Shown: positions 1 through 17,519 of the stretch, piece by piece | How positions within the stretch are numbered: position 1 is the stretch's first letter | Layout of the letters: each line of letters starts with the position of its first letter | From: Macrobrachium rosenbergii | Taxonomy: Eukaryota > Arthropoda > Malacostraca > Decapoda > Palaemonidae | Length of the DNA stretch: 64,000 nucleotides | Reading direction: 5' to 3' | Assembly: GCF_040412425.1 (NCBI RefSeq) | Contig: NC_089762.1 | Location: 17,471,212-17,535,211 of the forward strand | Made by a program: the position numbers and the translations under genes | The notes under the pieces: model-generated | Database searches by the model: none | Seen by the model: the letters and a program-made list of their open reading frames with translations, nothing else | Told to the model about the DNA's origin: nothing

Positions 1-150
<150 letters not shown>

Positions 151-678
151 GGATGTATATAGTATATGTATGTACGTATTTGTGTATAAACTGGCAACAT
201 CCGTAGCTTGAAAGTCTACCGTTTCGTTTCTTTGTACTTGCTTAAGTAGTTTTGACTGTGGAATGCATTTTCACTTAAATTTACACACTAAAGTGATTTT
301 GTTTCATCTCCTTTCTAAGGAGACGCCATAGTCTCGTTCTCTTTGCGTATTTATGCGTTCCTGAGTGTACTTTACTATTACAAAATAATAGATGGATGAA
401 GCAAAACTAGAGTAGAAATGGTATATCATTATTAATACTGTATGAAGCAACAATAAATAGATGAAACGTAAATCATCTTCCAAATGCTGTAATCCATATA
501 CAAACGATCAATAATGAAGTAAAGAAGAGCAATATGGATAAAAATAGATAAGAACTGTTGTGAGAGGTCCATTTTCAATGATAATTCCGAACGCTCTTTA
601 CGCTACGAATTTTTGCATCATTGCTCTCAGTATCTTTACTGCATTTTGAAGGTTTGCTGTTCCATACGAAAGGTTTTC
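151..678. other. Unassigned AT-rich DNA
   Basis: No reading frame, RNA motif or repeat end is recognised here. It leads into the outer edge of the left inverted arm. Confidence 0.6.
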
Positions 679-702
679 TGGAGAACTGTTTGCTACATTC
701 AT

Positions 703-758
<56 letters not shown>

Positions 759-1613
759 AAGATCTTCTCAGTAATCTAAATTCTTCTTCAACATAACCAA
801 TCCCGAACTGAGGAAGAATGAAAAACAAATGCATATGTATCTGCTTGTGTAGCTAAGTGGCCCTTGGAGCCTGTTGCTTCAGAGATCTCTTGTTGCTGAG
901 TGCGTAATTTATCTGTAGAAGAAATTGAAAGTAATTTTTTCTGATATTTTCCCTTTTCGAGAAACCACAACTATAGTTAGAGGCCATAGTGCCTTCAATG
1001 CAGTGCGGTGACGTCGGAGTGGCCCCAGAAGCTATAGGGTACCCACCATACAATTGCTTTGAGGCGCCAATACTTTTTCTTGACATTTCCCTTCGCTTAT
1101 GAAAGTCAAACGTGAATTATGGGATATTGTTAAGCACGGTTTCAGAAGTCGACATGCAGAAAAGTGGTCTCACTGGCATAAACTGTCGCAATCGAGCCGA
1201 TGGAATCTGCAAAGCTTGGCGACTGGGAATCGGACTTTTGTCTCTGCTCCAGATTCGGAAGCACTGAGGAAATTTGTGCGTAATGATCGCTGGATTGTTC
1301 CGCCTGAATCATATGATTTATACGACGTAGATTGTGTTGGGAAATGCCGCAAGTCTTCCATTTACAGTGTCGTATCGATTTATTTCTCATGACAGAGAAA
1401 CTACGTGAGCTGTGCATTTACTTGAGCAATAACTGGAGTGTCCTATTAAATTTTGTAAACACGATGAAGACCGTCTGATGTTGCTTTTCGCAAATGTAGC
1501 ATTCTGTTGAATATCGTCATCGATCACAGTGCAGGTTAGTACAAGTGCAGTAAGTATATTTGGGAACAGCACTGAAATTATTCCATGGTTCATATTTTCC
1601 ACTATTGATTAAC
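679..1613 (-). repeat. Left arm of a large inverted duplication
   Basis: Read on the minus strand this block matches 6943-7873 read on the plus strand, including the outer edge (ctggagaactgtttgc), an (AAT)n tract and the inner edge with gcaggttagtacaa. The best conserved part lies near 1090-1395. It encodes an open 97-residue frame on the plus strand that differs from its partner at only a few positions, and an open 91-residue frame on the minus strand. I recognise neither protein. The outer part holds short minus frames ending in a conserved QADTYAFVFHSSSVRDWL. The arm may be a duplicated gene fragment or a transposon with long inverted ends; the sequence does not decide which. Confidence 0.75.
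709..757. repeat. (AAT)n microsatellite
   Basis: A trinucleotide run near the outer end of the left arm. The right arm has the complementary (ATT)n at the equivalent place, so the repeat predates the inverted duplication or belongs to the duplicated unit. Confidence 0.95.
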
Positions 1614-1686
1614 GATACTGTTAATAATATAAAAAGCACACATACGTTATATATACGTATACATACACACACAACATATCTATCTA

Positions 1687-1689
<3 letters not shown>

Positions 1690-1758
<69 letters not shown>

Positions 1759-1760
1759 CA
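1690..1760. repeat. (TA)n microsatellite
   Basis: Pure TA run flanked by ATAC steps. Translated, it gives long Ile-Tyr frames that are not genes. Confidence 0.97.
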
Positions 1761-1779
1761 TACATATGTATATGTGTGT

Positions 1780-1880
1780 GTGCGTCACTAGTTTCACATT
1801 CGTATGATCCGCGCTTCGATACCAGTTATTGCCACAAGTTACTCCCGCTGTGAATGGCTATCAGCCATATTTTCAAACAT
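1780..1880 (-). repeat. Weak inner extension of the inverted duplication
   Basis: Shares short matches in inverted orientation with 6198-6330 (cacattcgtat, ctgtgaatgg). This suggests the duplication originally extended past the (TA)n tract. Divergence is high, so the call is tentative. Confidence 0.4.
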
Positions 1881-3474
<1,594 letters not shown>

Positions 3475-3482
3475 AATTGTTT

Positions 3483-5564
3483 CAGGGGCGTGCACAGACT
3501 TGTAGAAGGGCAGGGGCTCAAGTGGAAAAAAGGGCACTCCCTTAGTTTTTGAAAATGGAATCTGCCATGTTTTATATGCTACAATTATATAATAATCTAC
3601 GATATGTATAAGAAGAAGAAATGCTGAAAGGATAATGTGACAGTCTTAAAATCCATTAAATTTAACACATTTTATTACAGAGAGGAGATTTATCAACATT
3701 AATTCCTTTAACATGAACCATTTCCATTGTAAGATTTTCAAGATATTCTTAATTATAAAAGCTAACCCTACTGAAAAACAAAAATCATTATTTATTCTTA
3801 ATAATAAAACCTAACCCTACCGAAAAACAAAAATCATTATTTTCTTAATCACCAAAACTTAAATTAATAGTTTTATTGAAGAATACGGACGCTACATCCT
3901 AATAAACTTCAAAAATCATAGTAACATTCTCCTGTTAGCCATATGATTGAAAATATTTATGACTTCTTCCTTATCAACTGTGATGTTTTTCTCAGTGCTT
4001 AGGAGCATTAAATCGAAGAGTCTCTCTTTTTCACACAGTCTCCGCAACCTAAGCTTAACCATCTTGAGCTTGGAAAAGGAGCGATCCACAGTTGCTGTTG
4101 TTACAAGAAGAAATGCGTAAATTTTAAGCAATCCGTACATAATTGGGAAGAAAAGATGGACATCGTTCTCCTTGATAAATTTGAGGGTGGATCTCAGATC
4201 ACGTTTTGCCAGGGAGTAGGATGAGTAAAACATCCTCAATTCTGTCAAAAGTTTGTCTTCTTATCTTTGAAGCCGTAGAATTTGCAGGGCATATGGAGTT
4301 CTTGAGCTAGAGCACTTGCTGTTAAGTCTGCACCTGCCTTCCAGTTCAATGGCATAATTAAGCTATGGAGTGACTTCAGGATCTTTTTTTTTTTTTTCTT
4401 TTGATTCTCCCTCAACCCTCCCTTTAAATCTTCTCCTAATTTCTTGACCAAGTGTGTCCAGAAATGAGTAATATATGTACTTTTACACGATAGAACTCCT
4501 CCAAATTCTGTGAAGTTGCAGACATAGATGTATACTTGAACCTTGCTGGCATTTTTCTTGGTTTCTTCTGACCTGGAATCTCCTCTGGAACCTCAATATC
4601 TGCATCTTGCGCCTGTCGAGTAGCAGTTTCATAAATTCTTCTTCCGTCCTTAGTTCACTAAGTCTTTTCAGCATACCATCAGTGGTCATATATGCAGACT
4701 GTAAGTCAAGGTCTTGCTGTTGAAGAGCATTTGCTGCAGTAGCTGTCTCCTTGAATATTGGTGTTGCTATCTCCAAGCAAAGGAAGAACTTAAAGTTGAT
4801 GCTATGCAACAAAAACGCAGCATCCCCACTTGCTTTGTCTGGTGGATTACTTTCACGTATCTTAATCAGAAATTGCACTAGAGCTGTAAACACCTTCTTT
4901 ATGGTTCTCAGTGCACTTTCTCTGCAGGCCCATCTTGTATCAGACAGATTTTTAACTCCTGAGGACGGGATCCAGGCTAGATGGAGAGCTGAATTTGCAT
5001 GAATAGAGCATGCCGCTTACTTGACACTGAGATGATACTGTACAATGTTTCTATTAGGTTAAAAAATGAAGCAAAAATGTTGCTTCATTTTGCACTTTCT
5101 ACAAGCACAAGGTTCAAGCTGTGTGCATGACAATGAACATTTATGGCTTTTTCATTATGGAGAATAATCCTTGACCGAAGCCCCTTGAAATTAAGGTGCA
5201 AATATAACGATAACATTCACCTGCCACACGTCATTATTATTATACTTAGATTCCTTCAGCCTGAAAATACACAAACGTCACTTTCAACACACGAGTGACG
5301 AGTCACACACCTACACTGGACGGGCCTTTGTTTACTACTAATCATAAGAATTTTGAATCGGACTCGGACCGTCGCGTCGAACGCTGGACCGACCGTTTAG
5401 GCGGAAATATGTTACTGACAAATATTGGTCCAATATCGATCAACCTATGTATAATACGATCCAATTAAATTATTGTTTCAGACAAAAAGGGCACCTTAGC
5501 TATCAAGAAGAAAAAGGGCAGGGACACAAGCACCCTAAGCCCCCACCTTGTGCACGCCCCTTTA
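3483..5564 (-). mobile_element. hAT DNA transposon with terminal repeats and 8-bp duplication
   Basis: The left end reads caggggcgtgcaca and the right end ttgtgcacgcccct, an inverted repeat of about 13 bp with the CAG-type start usual for hAT. The 8-bp sequence aattgttt sits immediately left of the element (3475-3482) and again at 5565-5572, four bases beyond the clear right terminal repeat; 8 bp is the hAT duplication size. Minus-strand coding remnants of a hAT transposase fill the interior. The element is about 2.1 kb, short for an autonomous hAT, and its reading frame is broken, so it is a relic. Confidence 0.85.
3916..5150 (-). pseudogene. hAT transposase remnant (ZMYM1-like type)
   Basis: Three minus-strand pieces line up in order. 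The first part carries a HCHAHSLNLVL-like stretch and NLSDTRWACR, typical of the hAT catalytic region in the ZMYM/ZBED-related group. The middle piece is hydrophobic and Leu-rich and is interrupted by a poly-A-encoded lysine run. The last 110 residues contain LLVTTATVDRSFSKLKMVK, the C-terminal hAT dimerisation motif. Frame changes between pieces and in-frame stops show it cannot make a full transposase. The family call rests mainly on the C-terminal motif and the element's ends. Confidence 0.8.
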
Positions 5565-5572
5565 AATTGTTT

Positions 5573-6114
5573 TAGTATCTACAAGTGCTGTTACCTTAAG
5601 CAGTAAAGTTCTGATTAAACAGTTAACTTTCGAGCTATTATCTTCACATAATTAAAAGTTATTTCGGTCAAGATTCGATATAATAATTATATCTATATGA
5701 CACCGAAGATACTGAACTATTACGCCCCTCAATAAAACAATAAAAAAAATGTGTTTAATTAAACTGTCATCTGAATATTAAAGTACTGAATTTAATAATG
5801 TTCAAAAGACAATCGGCGACTATGGTGGCAGAAAATAATAGCTGAGAACTGATGATTCATAAATTACGTGGCGCTGATCGCTCTACTTGAATCAAGTAAT
5901 AAAATCATCAGTGACACATTAAGAATAATCATTTCCTATTGCTTAACAACAAATTCATTGTGTATTATCCTTAGAGCATATTGCGAGATTTAGAAAACCT
6001 TCTATGAAATTTAACTGATGTATTGGAGGTACTCAGATACATGTCAATATTTGTTAGGGAAGAATTTTATAATAATCAAAGCAATGGGACTTCTTATGAA
6101 ATACACACACACAA

Positions 6115-6120
<6 letters not shown>
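5573..6120. other. Unassigned AT-rich DNA
   Basis: No supported feature between the hAT right flank and the next (TA)n tract. Confidence 0.55.

Positions 6121-6185
<65 letters not shown>
6121..6185. repeat. (TA)n microsatellite
   Basis: Pure TA run preceded by a short ACAC stretch. Confidence 0.97.
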
Positions 6186-6193
<8 letters not shown>

Positions 6194-6197
6194 TTAT

Positions 6198-6330
6198 ACA
6201 CCGCTTCCACTTCTCAAGGGTTTACTGAAGGGTAGTGTCTTCCAGTTCTCAGCAAATCTGGACCCTCAGATGAGGCTAATATCCATTCACAGCTGGGTTT
6301 ACGAACATTACGAATGCGATACGTGTGATA
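6198..6330 (+). repeat. Weak inner extension of the inverted duplication, right side
   Basis: Partner of 1780-1880 in opposite orientation; short shared words only. Confidence 0.4.
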
Positions 6331-6335
6331 TATAT

Positions 6336-6905
<570 letters not shown>

Positions 6906-6942
6906 CGTGCGTGTTTGTTTATGAGTTCATTTTTATAGGGTC

Positions 6943-7985
<1,043 letters not shown>

Positions 7986-9677
7986 TACATATATTAATCA
8001 AGTAGAAACTCCTTCTAGGCTATGAATAGAAAATAGATATACATGTTTTAACAATTATACGTGAGTATCAATTTCATTTGTGTTTTAATAAATTTATAAT
8101 CGAATATGAAATTCCCTAATTTCTAGAAGGAGGAGGAAAAAATACAAATTATAATGAACGATTTCAGTGACTACTCCTGTCCTAATGAAATAAATGAAAA
8201 AAACAGCTTCCATACTCTAAGGTGAACAGTCATTCAGGTTATTAGATTAATTGGATGCCTGTACAAGAGTATTCAACTGACTTGGTCGCAAGTTTAAAGG
8301 AGTGCACCCTTGAAGCTAACCCACCTGTAATTGTAAGAAAGTTCCAGTTTGTGGCATTAAACCGTCGAATGCGCCCTTGGTCATCTCTGAGCATTTACTC
8401 TGAAGGAAGACGCTAACGGTTTATCTTAGCAACAAGGATAGCGGGAGATTACGTATAATCAGTCTGAAATAGATTCAAGTCTCGCCAGATGCGTGTGGTT
8501 CACGAAAACGTGTTAACATTAATGTGATCTTTTTTTCCAACCTCTTTAGGTAAAGCGCCAACGTTTATGAAGAAGAAATTTCTTTGCGCATTATAAAGGA
8601 TGGTGGATTGGTAAGGTTGTGCGAAAATCCTGGCGGGTGTGTTTTTCAGTAAGAACGGTGCACGCTAAGCTGGGGAGGTCTCATTATTACACAACTGTAA
8701 ACTGGTGCCTCAGAAGCAGTTCGTCTCTGATACCTGATTTCAATTTTGTTCGGTCTCAAGGACGGCCAGGATTTCACGTGTACGATTTGGGATTCACTGA
8801 TCACCTTCTGGCTACTTTCTGTCATTTTTTTTTTTTTAATTCCATTGTAGATTACTGTTGAACACAAAATTATCGAAAGACATAATTTCGTGCGTTATTA
8901 AATCATATTTGCCTTATGGGCAACCACGTCGATATTTAAAACAAAGTATGTTACAGCATTGTCTCTAAGTGACAGGTTGCAGCTATCAGGGATATTACAG
9001 TAATTTTAATTTTGTAAAGTAAAGACGCTGTTTACCATTATTTAATTATATATGATTACATGGTTTTCTAATCATTTATTTCCCACAATGATAGGAAATG
9101 TAAGATAAGACAAAATATTTGATATAAACATTTTGTTTCTAATGATAAACTGAAGGATATAAAGCTCAATAGATTCCAAATTATGTCGGATATCAGTTGG
9201 TATAAAAGGTGAAACGAAAACTGCGCAGAGGTCTGAGAATTAAGACATTTGCCATTTATCTTTCAAAAGTTCTTTATTCACATCAAATTTGCTTACAAGT
9301 GTAACTTAAATAAGGAATTTTTAAAAGCAGAAATACAAAACCATCGATTGATTTGTCAGCCAATTTTTATTCTATAAAGTTCGTGACGTATTCCGGAACG
9401 CCAGGTCTGAAGAAATGTACATAGTTATTGGGATAACGATCAAGCAAAACATTGTCGTCAGCTTTAAAATTCACTTTTGAGCACAAAAGAACCATCAAGA
9501 AAACAATATGATATATTTATTTATTTATTCAGTTTTTACAATTAAGTATCCCTAACTACTTCCTACTCTCATTACAGATCCAAACTGACGAACTGATCTT
9601 CTAATGCAGCAACACCGTGGCAGTCTCGTCAAGTAGAATTTGGGTCAGGAATTAAAAAACCGAATTTCAACAGTTTA
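7986..9677. other. Unassigned DNA
   Basis: Only short frames on both strands and no domain or RNA motif. Overlapping 80- and 73-codon frames near 8620-8867 have no recognisable content. Confidence 0.55.
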
Positions 9678-9893
9678 AAAAGAAAAAGAGCACGTTACCT
9701 TTATAATATATTACATTTCTAATGGTCAATGTTTGTTGTTCATCTCCTTAAAAAGAAAAAGAGCGTGTTATCTTTATGATATGTAATGTTTCTAACGATA
9801 GGTATTTATTATTCATTCCCTTAAAAGAGGAATAGAATTTTATCTTTATGATCTGCTATATGTCTAATGGTCAATATTTATTATTCACCCCCT
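9678..9893. repeat. Three tandem ~73-bp repeats
   Basis: Three diverged copies of a unit starting aaaaagaaaaagagc and containing tctaatggtcaat and a ttcat-ccctta end. Lengths are about 73, 74 and 69 bp. No coding potential. Confidence 0.8.
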
Positions 9894-10448
9894 TATCGTA
9901 TTGAAACACTAAGAAAACCCCGAGTGCGTGTTCACGCATCCGTGTCCTCAAAACTGATATGATTAAGGTACTACATTTTTTTACCCCCATGTAACAAGTA
10001 TATATCCCCTCTCCCAATTAGAAGCCTTTCACAATTGTGTCCTGAGAGGTAAATGCTGTTCTTATTCAGAAACATTTGGGTACTCTTAAAATATATACAC
10101 ATAGGGCTCGAGCTGGCCTCGGCCTAAACCACTGAGGGCAAGACAAGGCCGAGTCACTGCGTTCCGAGGCAGAGGACAAGATGGCCTCTATACGTACAAC
10201 TCTGATCCAAGTTATGAATGTATGTACACAAACCCATATATGTATATGTATATATATATGTATACTGTATTATATGACAACTTTCCTCCTCCACCTGGCT
10301 CGGTCATACACATCGACACCTTTTTGTCTCAGATCTTGAACAACATTCGTCTATCTATCTATTTATCTATCTATCTATATATATACAGTATATATATGTA
10401 TATGTAGAATCTACTGGTCAATTTTTACCAGATACATATGTAATTGTC
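9894..10448. other. Unassigned DNA
   Basis: Contains short tetranucleotide-type (CTAT)n and TATA-rich stretches near 10350-10400 and nothing else I can support. Confidence 0.5.
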
Positions 10449-11980
<1,532 letters not shown>

Positions 11981-11984
11981 TTTT

Positions 11985-12040
11985 TTTCAAATAAATGGCA
12001 CTGCATTGTTTCTGCCCTGAAAACATTAAAATTCAGTTAT
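11985..12040 (+). repeat. SINE fragment, inverted partner of 11617-11670
   Basis: Shares aataaatgg-actg and gccctgaaaa with the distal end of the preceding SINE, in opposite orientation. Confidence 0.5.
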
Positions 12041-12070
12041 TAATTTTCTTTAATACTTAATAAATTATTT

Positions 12071-12073
<3 letters not shown>

Positions 12074-12146
<73 letters not shown>
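12074..12146. repeat. (CT)n microsatellite
   Basis: Pure CT run of about 36 units. Confidence 0.98.
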
Positions 12147-12150
<4 letters not shown>

Positions 12151-13444
12151 TCAAGTATTGGAGATCGAATAGTTTCATTACGAATGATCAAGGATCAACA
12201 AAACTGTTAACTACAAAGCAGTAAAAATTTAAAGATGATCATTATCACATGTCATCGTTTATGACCATTAGCTAACCTCGTGGTTGTGGCGTTTTTCGTC
12301 CACCATTAAAAAACCAAAGCGATTCTTCTATGTTTAAAGCTATTTTAACCAGAAACGATACATAAAAAAATTAATAGAAATGTATATTATGTTGCTTTCT
12401 GTCAGGTTTATTGGGAGAATGAAACATCATAAAACATTGGGCCTCCAGGCATGAATGATTTCTAATCAACGTATAACTTTAAGTGGCATCCATTGCAGTG
12501 TATTAAATTTGGAATTTATTTCGGCGATTAAGAGTTATCCATTGATTACTGGTAGCTTCATAGCCGCTGCATAGGTCAAAATGTCCCTGATATTCATCAG
12601 ATTTCAACACTGACAAATCCCTATGGGTATGGGCAGAGCCGTATATACGGCTCTAGGTATGGGTGCCCTGAGGACTCATGGTTGGACAAGATAGTATAAC
12701 CCTTTTTGTATTAATAATTTACTCCCCAGTTATTATTGTTACTTTACACTATCCAGCAATACTCTCTGGTATTAACACTTCGAAAACCCGTATCATTATT
12801 GCTGTTATTTTAAACTTTTGATCACAAAACTTCGTTATTCGAGCAACACGTCAGTTTCCTCTGAGATGAGTGGACCATTCAGAGATTGAAAGCAGGCCGT
12901 GTGTCTCACAATACATTTTACCCATTTCCCCCAGTGATGAAATTTAAAACAAGGGGTCATATTCAGTTTGCTTATCTTATGTTCTTCACTTTACCAAGGA
13001 TGCTGTGCAAATCACTATTTTTTTTTTTTTATGGACAGCCATCACCCACAAACGCCTTTTTAGCATTGCTGAAGGGATGTTGGGTGGCAAACAGCTCTTT
13101 CACCGATAAAAAAATATTTTCTCAAGAACAAGCGGTACTTACTAAATGTGAATGCTGCGCCACAGTATTAGATGTAATGCGGTAAATATTTGTCACCACA
13201 TTAATTTCTCGCATACAGCATGAAGAATCCATAAATTACTATTCTTACGTCTTATTTTGTGATTTTTGTATTTTTGACCATCGTGTCAGAGAACCACTCA
13301 ATAATCTTAAAAGGCAAACCAGTCCAAGCCCACTATTCAGGACCAAGTTCTCTTACACTGCCAAGACAAACCCAAGGTTAATACTAGCACGTAATAATGC
13401 TATGAATTGTGATATTTATGATACAAAATTTAGAATTTCTTGGG
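12147..13444. other. Unassigned DNA
   Basis: A small palindrome (agccgtatatacggct) lies near 12635-12650. A 99-codon frame at 12886-13185 has a poly-T-encoded Phe run and no domain. Nothing else is supported. Confidence 0.5.
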
Positions 13445-14787
13445 CAGTAGCGCAGGTCTGCCAGGTTTTCTGACCAAGTTATCGTACTGATACTTCAAAA
13501 TTATCGTATCTCTACCAAAATTATCGTAAAAATATATCTTATTCACGTGAAAATTATCGTATATTTTACCATTACACTATGCTCCACAGTAATATGATTG
13601 CAGTATATAATAAATGGCGGAATCTCCATCAGCACAACATTTCTTGGTATCATCTTTTATACATTTATTATGATTAAGCAAAAATAGTTTGCATTAAAAT
13701 GTTCTTTTCTCATTGTGATATAAAAAATGTGACATTCTGCAGAAAAAAGACACATGACACGGAAACTGAAACCCTACACTGTGCATGGTAAAAAGATATA
13801 CCGAGATTAAAGGAATATTCTCTACTTTGCTACTTCATCCAATTTTAGGCTACATTGCCATACAGCTGTGAACTGTTTTTTTAAATGGCCGAGCATGTCT
13901 TTGGATGTCTTAAACTTAACACAAGACTTTTGGCTTTTAATATACTCAGAGCCAACAAAGCCCCATTATCAGTATCTGTGTTTAAACTACTTCTGATATT
14001 TGTCTTAAACAGACTGATCTTGCTAAACAATCTTTCACATTCAGCATTAGAATGGGGAAGACACACACACAGCAGAATTGCCTGTTCAAAAATGTTACCC
14101 AACTCTGTAAAACTTCTACCCAGAATTTATCTGCTGGCAATTTATCATCAATATTTAGTGCGTCTCTGAGTACTGGCAAAATTCGCCACATCATTAATTT
14201 TTGGTGTTAGTGAACAATTGTCTGGTGACACAATTAAAGGGAGTTCAGCTATGAGAGGGTATAAAGAGGAGGTTGATTTCCTAAAAGAATTAAACAGGGC
14301 ATTTTCAGGAGTCAGGCAACACAGCTCGGAGATCACACAGTCCTTAAAACCTCTTCACTTGCTTCTACTAAGAATTCCCTACAGTGTTTATAAAAATCAG
14401 TCAGTTTAGATTTATTTTCATTTGGATTTAACTTGATAAGTTCATTATGTACCCCCCGTCCAAGATACACCTCACTATCCCCAAGCCACTTGTCTTGCCT
14501 AGAAGGATCAACTGTCTCAAGATCTGCCTTTACGATGTACTCTCTTTCCATGAATGATAGTAGTCGCTCCCTATGAGGCATACATACTTTCTCATGCACC
14601 ACTGTGATCACCATTTTATCAGACTGAAAATTGTGACTTCCCATTTTATAGATAATCATTATCAGTAGAAAACATTTAATCTTGATGAAAATGCTTTTTA
14701 ATCAATAATCTTAAAAAAGCTCAAATCCAAAAGTTATTGTATAAACGTACGATAGTTTGAGAAGGTATCGTACATCGCACAGCTATG
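13445..14787 (-). mobile_element. Degraded hAT element
   Basis: Minus-strand hAT transposase remnants are flanked by similar inverted ends. The left end starts cagtagcgcagg and has repeated ttatcgta words. The right end, read inverted, starts catagctgtgcg and also has atcgtacg words. No clean 8-bp duplication is visible, so the outer limits are approximate. Confidence 0.6.
13881..14659 (-). pseudogene. hAT transposase C-terminal remnant
   Basis: Successive minus-strand frames can be read in order: an N-terminal piece ending FYKHCREFLVEASEEVLR, a Leu-rich middle piece with LYPLIAELPLIVSPDN, then ILPVLRDALNIDDKLPADKFW, and finally LPHSNAECERLFSKISLFKT followed by RSSLNTDTDNGALLALSI. The last block is the hAT dimerisation region in its NAECERLFS form. 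At least three frame changes are needed, so the gene is dead. It belongs to a different hAT lineage from the copy at 3.5-5.6 kb, whose motif reads TATVDRSFSKLK. Confidence 0.75.
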
Positions 14788-15434
14788 CTCAGAACTGATG
14801 CAACATGACTGCATAGGATTTCGTTCAAAATTCACTAACTGGCAATTATCATGCTCCATATTTCTCTATTATTTCCATGCAAAAACACGATTATTGCATA
14901 CAATAAGGCCATAGTAAGTTTCATAATAGTGAAATCTGTCATATATTTCAAAACTGTAAGAAAATATCTTGTGTGGCAAAATTTCAGAAAAACAGCCACG
15001 AAACATTTTCAAAACTATCGCTCACTCATCACCGAAGCATTTGACAACAAAAAGTCATCATCAAACCTCAGTTCAAAAGTTAAATAAAAAGAAAAAAAAA
15101 TGTCATAACATTAATCTTGCAGTGCAACCATAACATTTGAAATAATCCTATTTGATTGCTTTTATGCCTCAACACTGAAAAAATGTAAATAAGTGCATGG
15201 AGCTTGTGTGATGCAGCCATTAGAGTGGTGGGGCGACATGAACCACCTGGTGTAACATAGGTCTACAATGAGTAACAACAATGAAATTATCTTGAAACCA
15301 TTTATTTTTATATTTGTTAGAGGAATATTTGGATTTTCATAAAATTATTTAAGTTATATTTCTTAACTACCTCAAAAATTATGGCTTACTAATAAATATT
15401 TGCCTATGCAATTAGTCTTTTGTTAAATTATTAT
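14788..15434. other. Unassigned AT-rich DNA
   Basis: No supported gene or repeat; only a short Lys-rich frame. Confidence 0.5.
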
Positions 15435-16163
15435 TTAATAAATTTATTACGCCCAAAGACGTCAAACAAAGTTACATATTAGCAGTTACTTACAGTACAT
15501 CAGAAATCAACAGAAAAAAATTACAGCATTGAATTATCAGTATATCAGTTACAAAAATAACATATATGAGATCATATTCCATTATCACAACAACTGCAAC
15601 AGACAGTTTAGCAACCACCAAAGTGTGGATGACGAGTCAAAATTAAGTCTAGGTGGTCATCTTTGAGTAAATATTGGCAGGTTTGAAGTAAATTTTGTCC
15701 TTGAGGTAACAAATTCCTGACAGTGGGGCAATGAAGGCAGTCGTGTTCAAGGTTATTGGCATTAGCAAGGTTACACAGTTTACATGAGGTGTAGTGTGGT
15801 ATATCTAGTGTCTGTCCAACCTGCCACACAGGACGATATCCCAACCTTATCCTGGCACTTACGACATTATGCCTACGCACCATGAGTCCACGTCACCGGT
15901 ACTTGTGACTGCTCTGCAGAAAGTTATCATGATGTTGTATGGAAACACTAGTGCCCCTCTCTGCATCCCAACGCTGTACTGTACAGGCAAAAGCTGCTGA
16001 ATATATTCTATGTTTAAGGCAGCGAAGTGAGGGCTCAACATTTCTGTCATCAAGTTCAAGCGTGCAGGCAGCTTTAGCAAGACTGTCCACCATGTCATTC
16101 CCAGCAAGCCCAATATGGGAAGGCATCCACATAAAGGACAAGACAAGCGAGGTCTTTTGTTAA
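15435..16163 (-). mobile_element. 5'-truncated LINE with RNase H (I/Nimb or Loa group)
   Basis: Minus-strand coding covers the end of a LINE ORF2. WMPSHIGLAGNDMVDSLAKAA is the last RNase H motif (catalytic D in GND and the SLAKAA helix). One frame change later come a conserved C-terminal tail and a cysteine cluster with CKLC and LEHDCLHCPTVR. The frame stops near 15608, and the 3' tail is AT-rich with aataaatttattaaataat-type repeats near 15430-15460. Everything upstream of the last RNase H motif is missing, as expected of 5' truncation. Clade assignment is by motif only. Confidence 0.75.
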
Positions 16164-17519
16164 AGCCAAGATTTTGTTCCTAGGCCTAAGTGTGTTAGCT
16201 TTACACTTAGCATCACGTCTCTATATTAACAATTTCTGGCCAGAAAGCATATGAAGTTATCTGCACATTCTTGCACTTCAGGTTACCTTATGAATGAATA
16301 AATTATACACCAAAAGCAAGCAGAAGGACTTTTAAGAAAATAATATTTTAAGCCAGTTAAAAAACAAGCATTCCATGGACCTTGACATTTTTACTAAAGA
16401 AATTTCGATTTAATAGCCATCTTCTCCATATAATTAAAGTCATCATCATCTTTTATTCCTCAAAGAACAGGCACTCTCTACAAATAAATTCTTTTGTAAC
16501 AGAGGTTACATCTCAGAAGGCTTAAATTATTTTCTTAGGCCTATAAATCATTTTGCAACATACAGGCAGCTTGAACACAACCTAAAACTTCAACATTCAA
16601 AAAAAAAAACTTTTAATTCATATTCCTATTTTAAAAATGTTATGACTGTTGAGCTTATTAGGTCTACTGTTATAATGCTGCAGAGGTAGTTACGCTGACC
16701 AGCCCAAGTAGCATGTTAAGCACGCTGTCATTGATAGCACCGCTAGCCTTATCACACTGTGCTTTGGTCTAAGCAATGTAAAAAAGCAAGCTGTTCAAAT
16801 CACGCAGATTACGAATTATACCAATGCATAAAAGGGATCATGTTTATATAACCATAAGGAAAATAGTGCTAGCTGTGAATTTGCAAACTTGCTGGCATAT
16901 ATGACATTAGAAATAAAAAAAAAGTTTAACATTGCTTGGCAGCGGTACGTTGAGTCTGAGATTCTGGACGATACAAAAAGAATCATGTCGCGTCAGATTT
17001 GAGTATAGCTGTACTAGAGGCAGTTTAATCGTGTATATGTGTGATAATTATCGTACGATTAGCAGCCCTGCAGTAGTGTTCCGTTTTCATGCCAAGCAAC
17101 ATAATCGTGAAATGAAAAATCAGAAAACAAATTTGCTCATATCTCAATTCATCATCATAGATATAATAAAGAATTTCTCAATTTTGTGTGAATACCGTTC
17201 TTCCACGGTAGTTTTTCAGAAATACGAGAGTGGGAATTATTCATAATTTTTTTTGCTTTTGTAAAAAAATATTGGAACACCTGGCCAAGATTATGCGAGT
17301 AGTAACTTCGGTTGACAACTCCGTCGAAGCTTGTGTGTGTGTGTGTGTGTGTGTATAGTCATTTGAGTGGAAATAACCACTTCCTTAGTGAATCGTTTCG
17401 GTTTATTCCACTGAATACTTGCCGTTGAACTTTTCTGCCAGGTATGTGTTTTCGTGTCCTTCGTTTGGTCATTTTTTCTGGAGTGTGACATTCCTTGTGT
17501 GATGAGGTAGCTTTCCCTA
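16164..17519. other. Unassigned DNA with a short (GT)n
   Basis: Contains a (GT)n run at about 17333-17354. Frames at 16932-17246 and 17291-17547 lack recognisable domains. Confidence 0.5.

Noticed and set aside
13437..14795. 8-bp target duplication for the second hAT relic
   Set aside because: The bases next to the inferred ends do not match, so the limits are left approximate.
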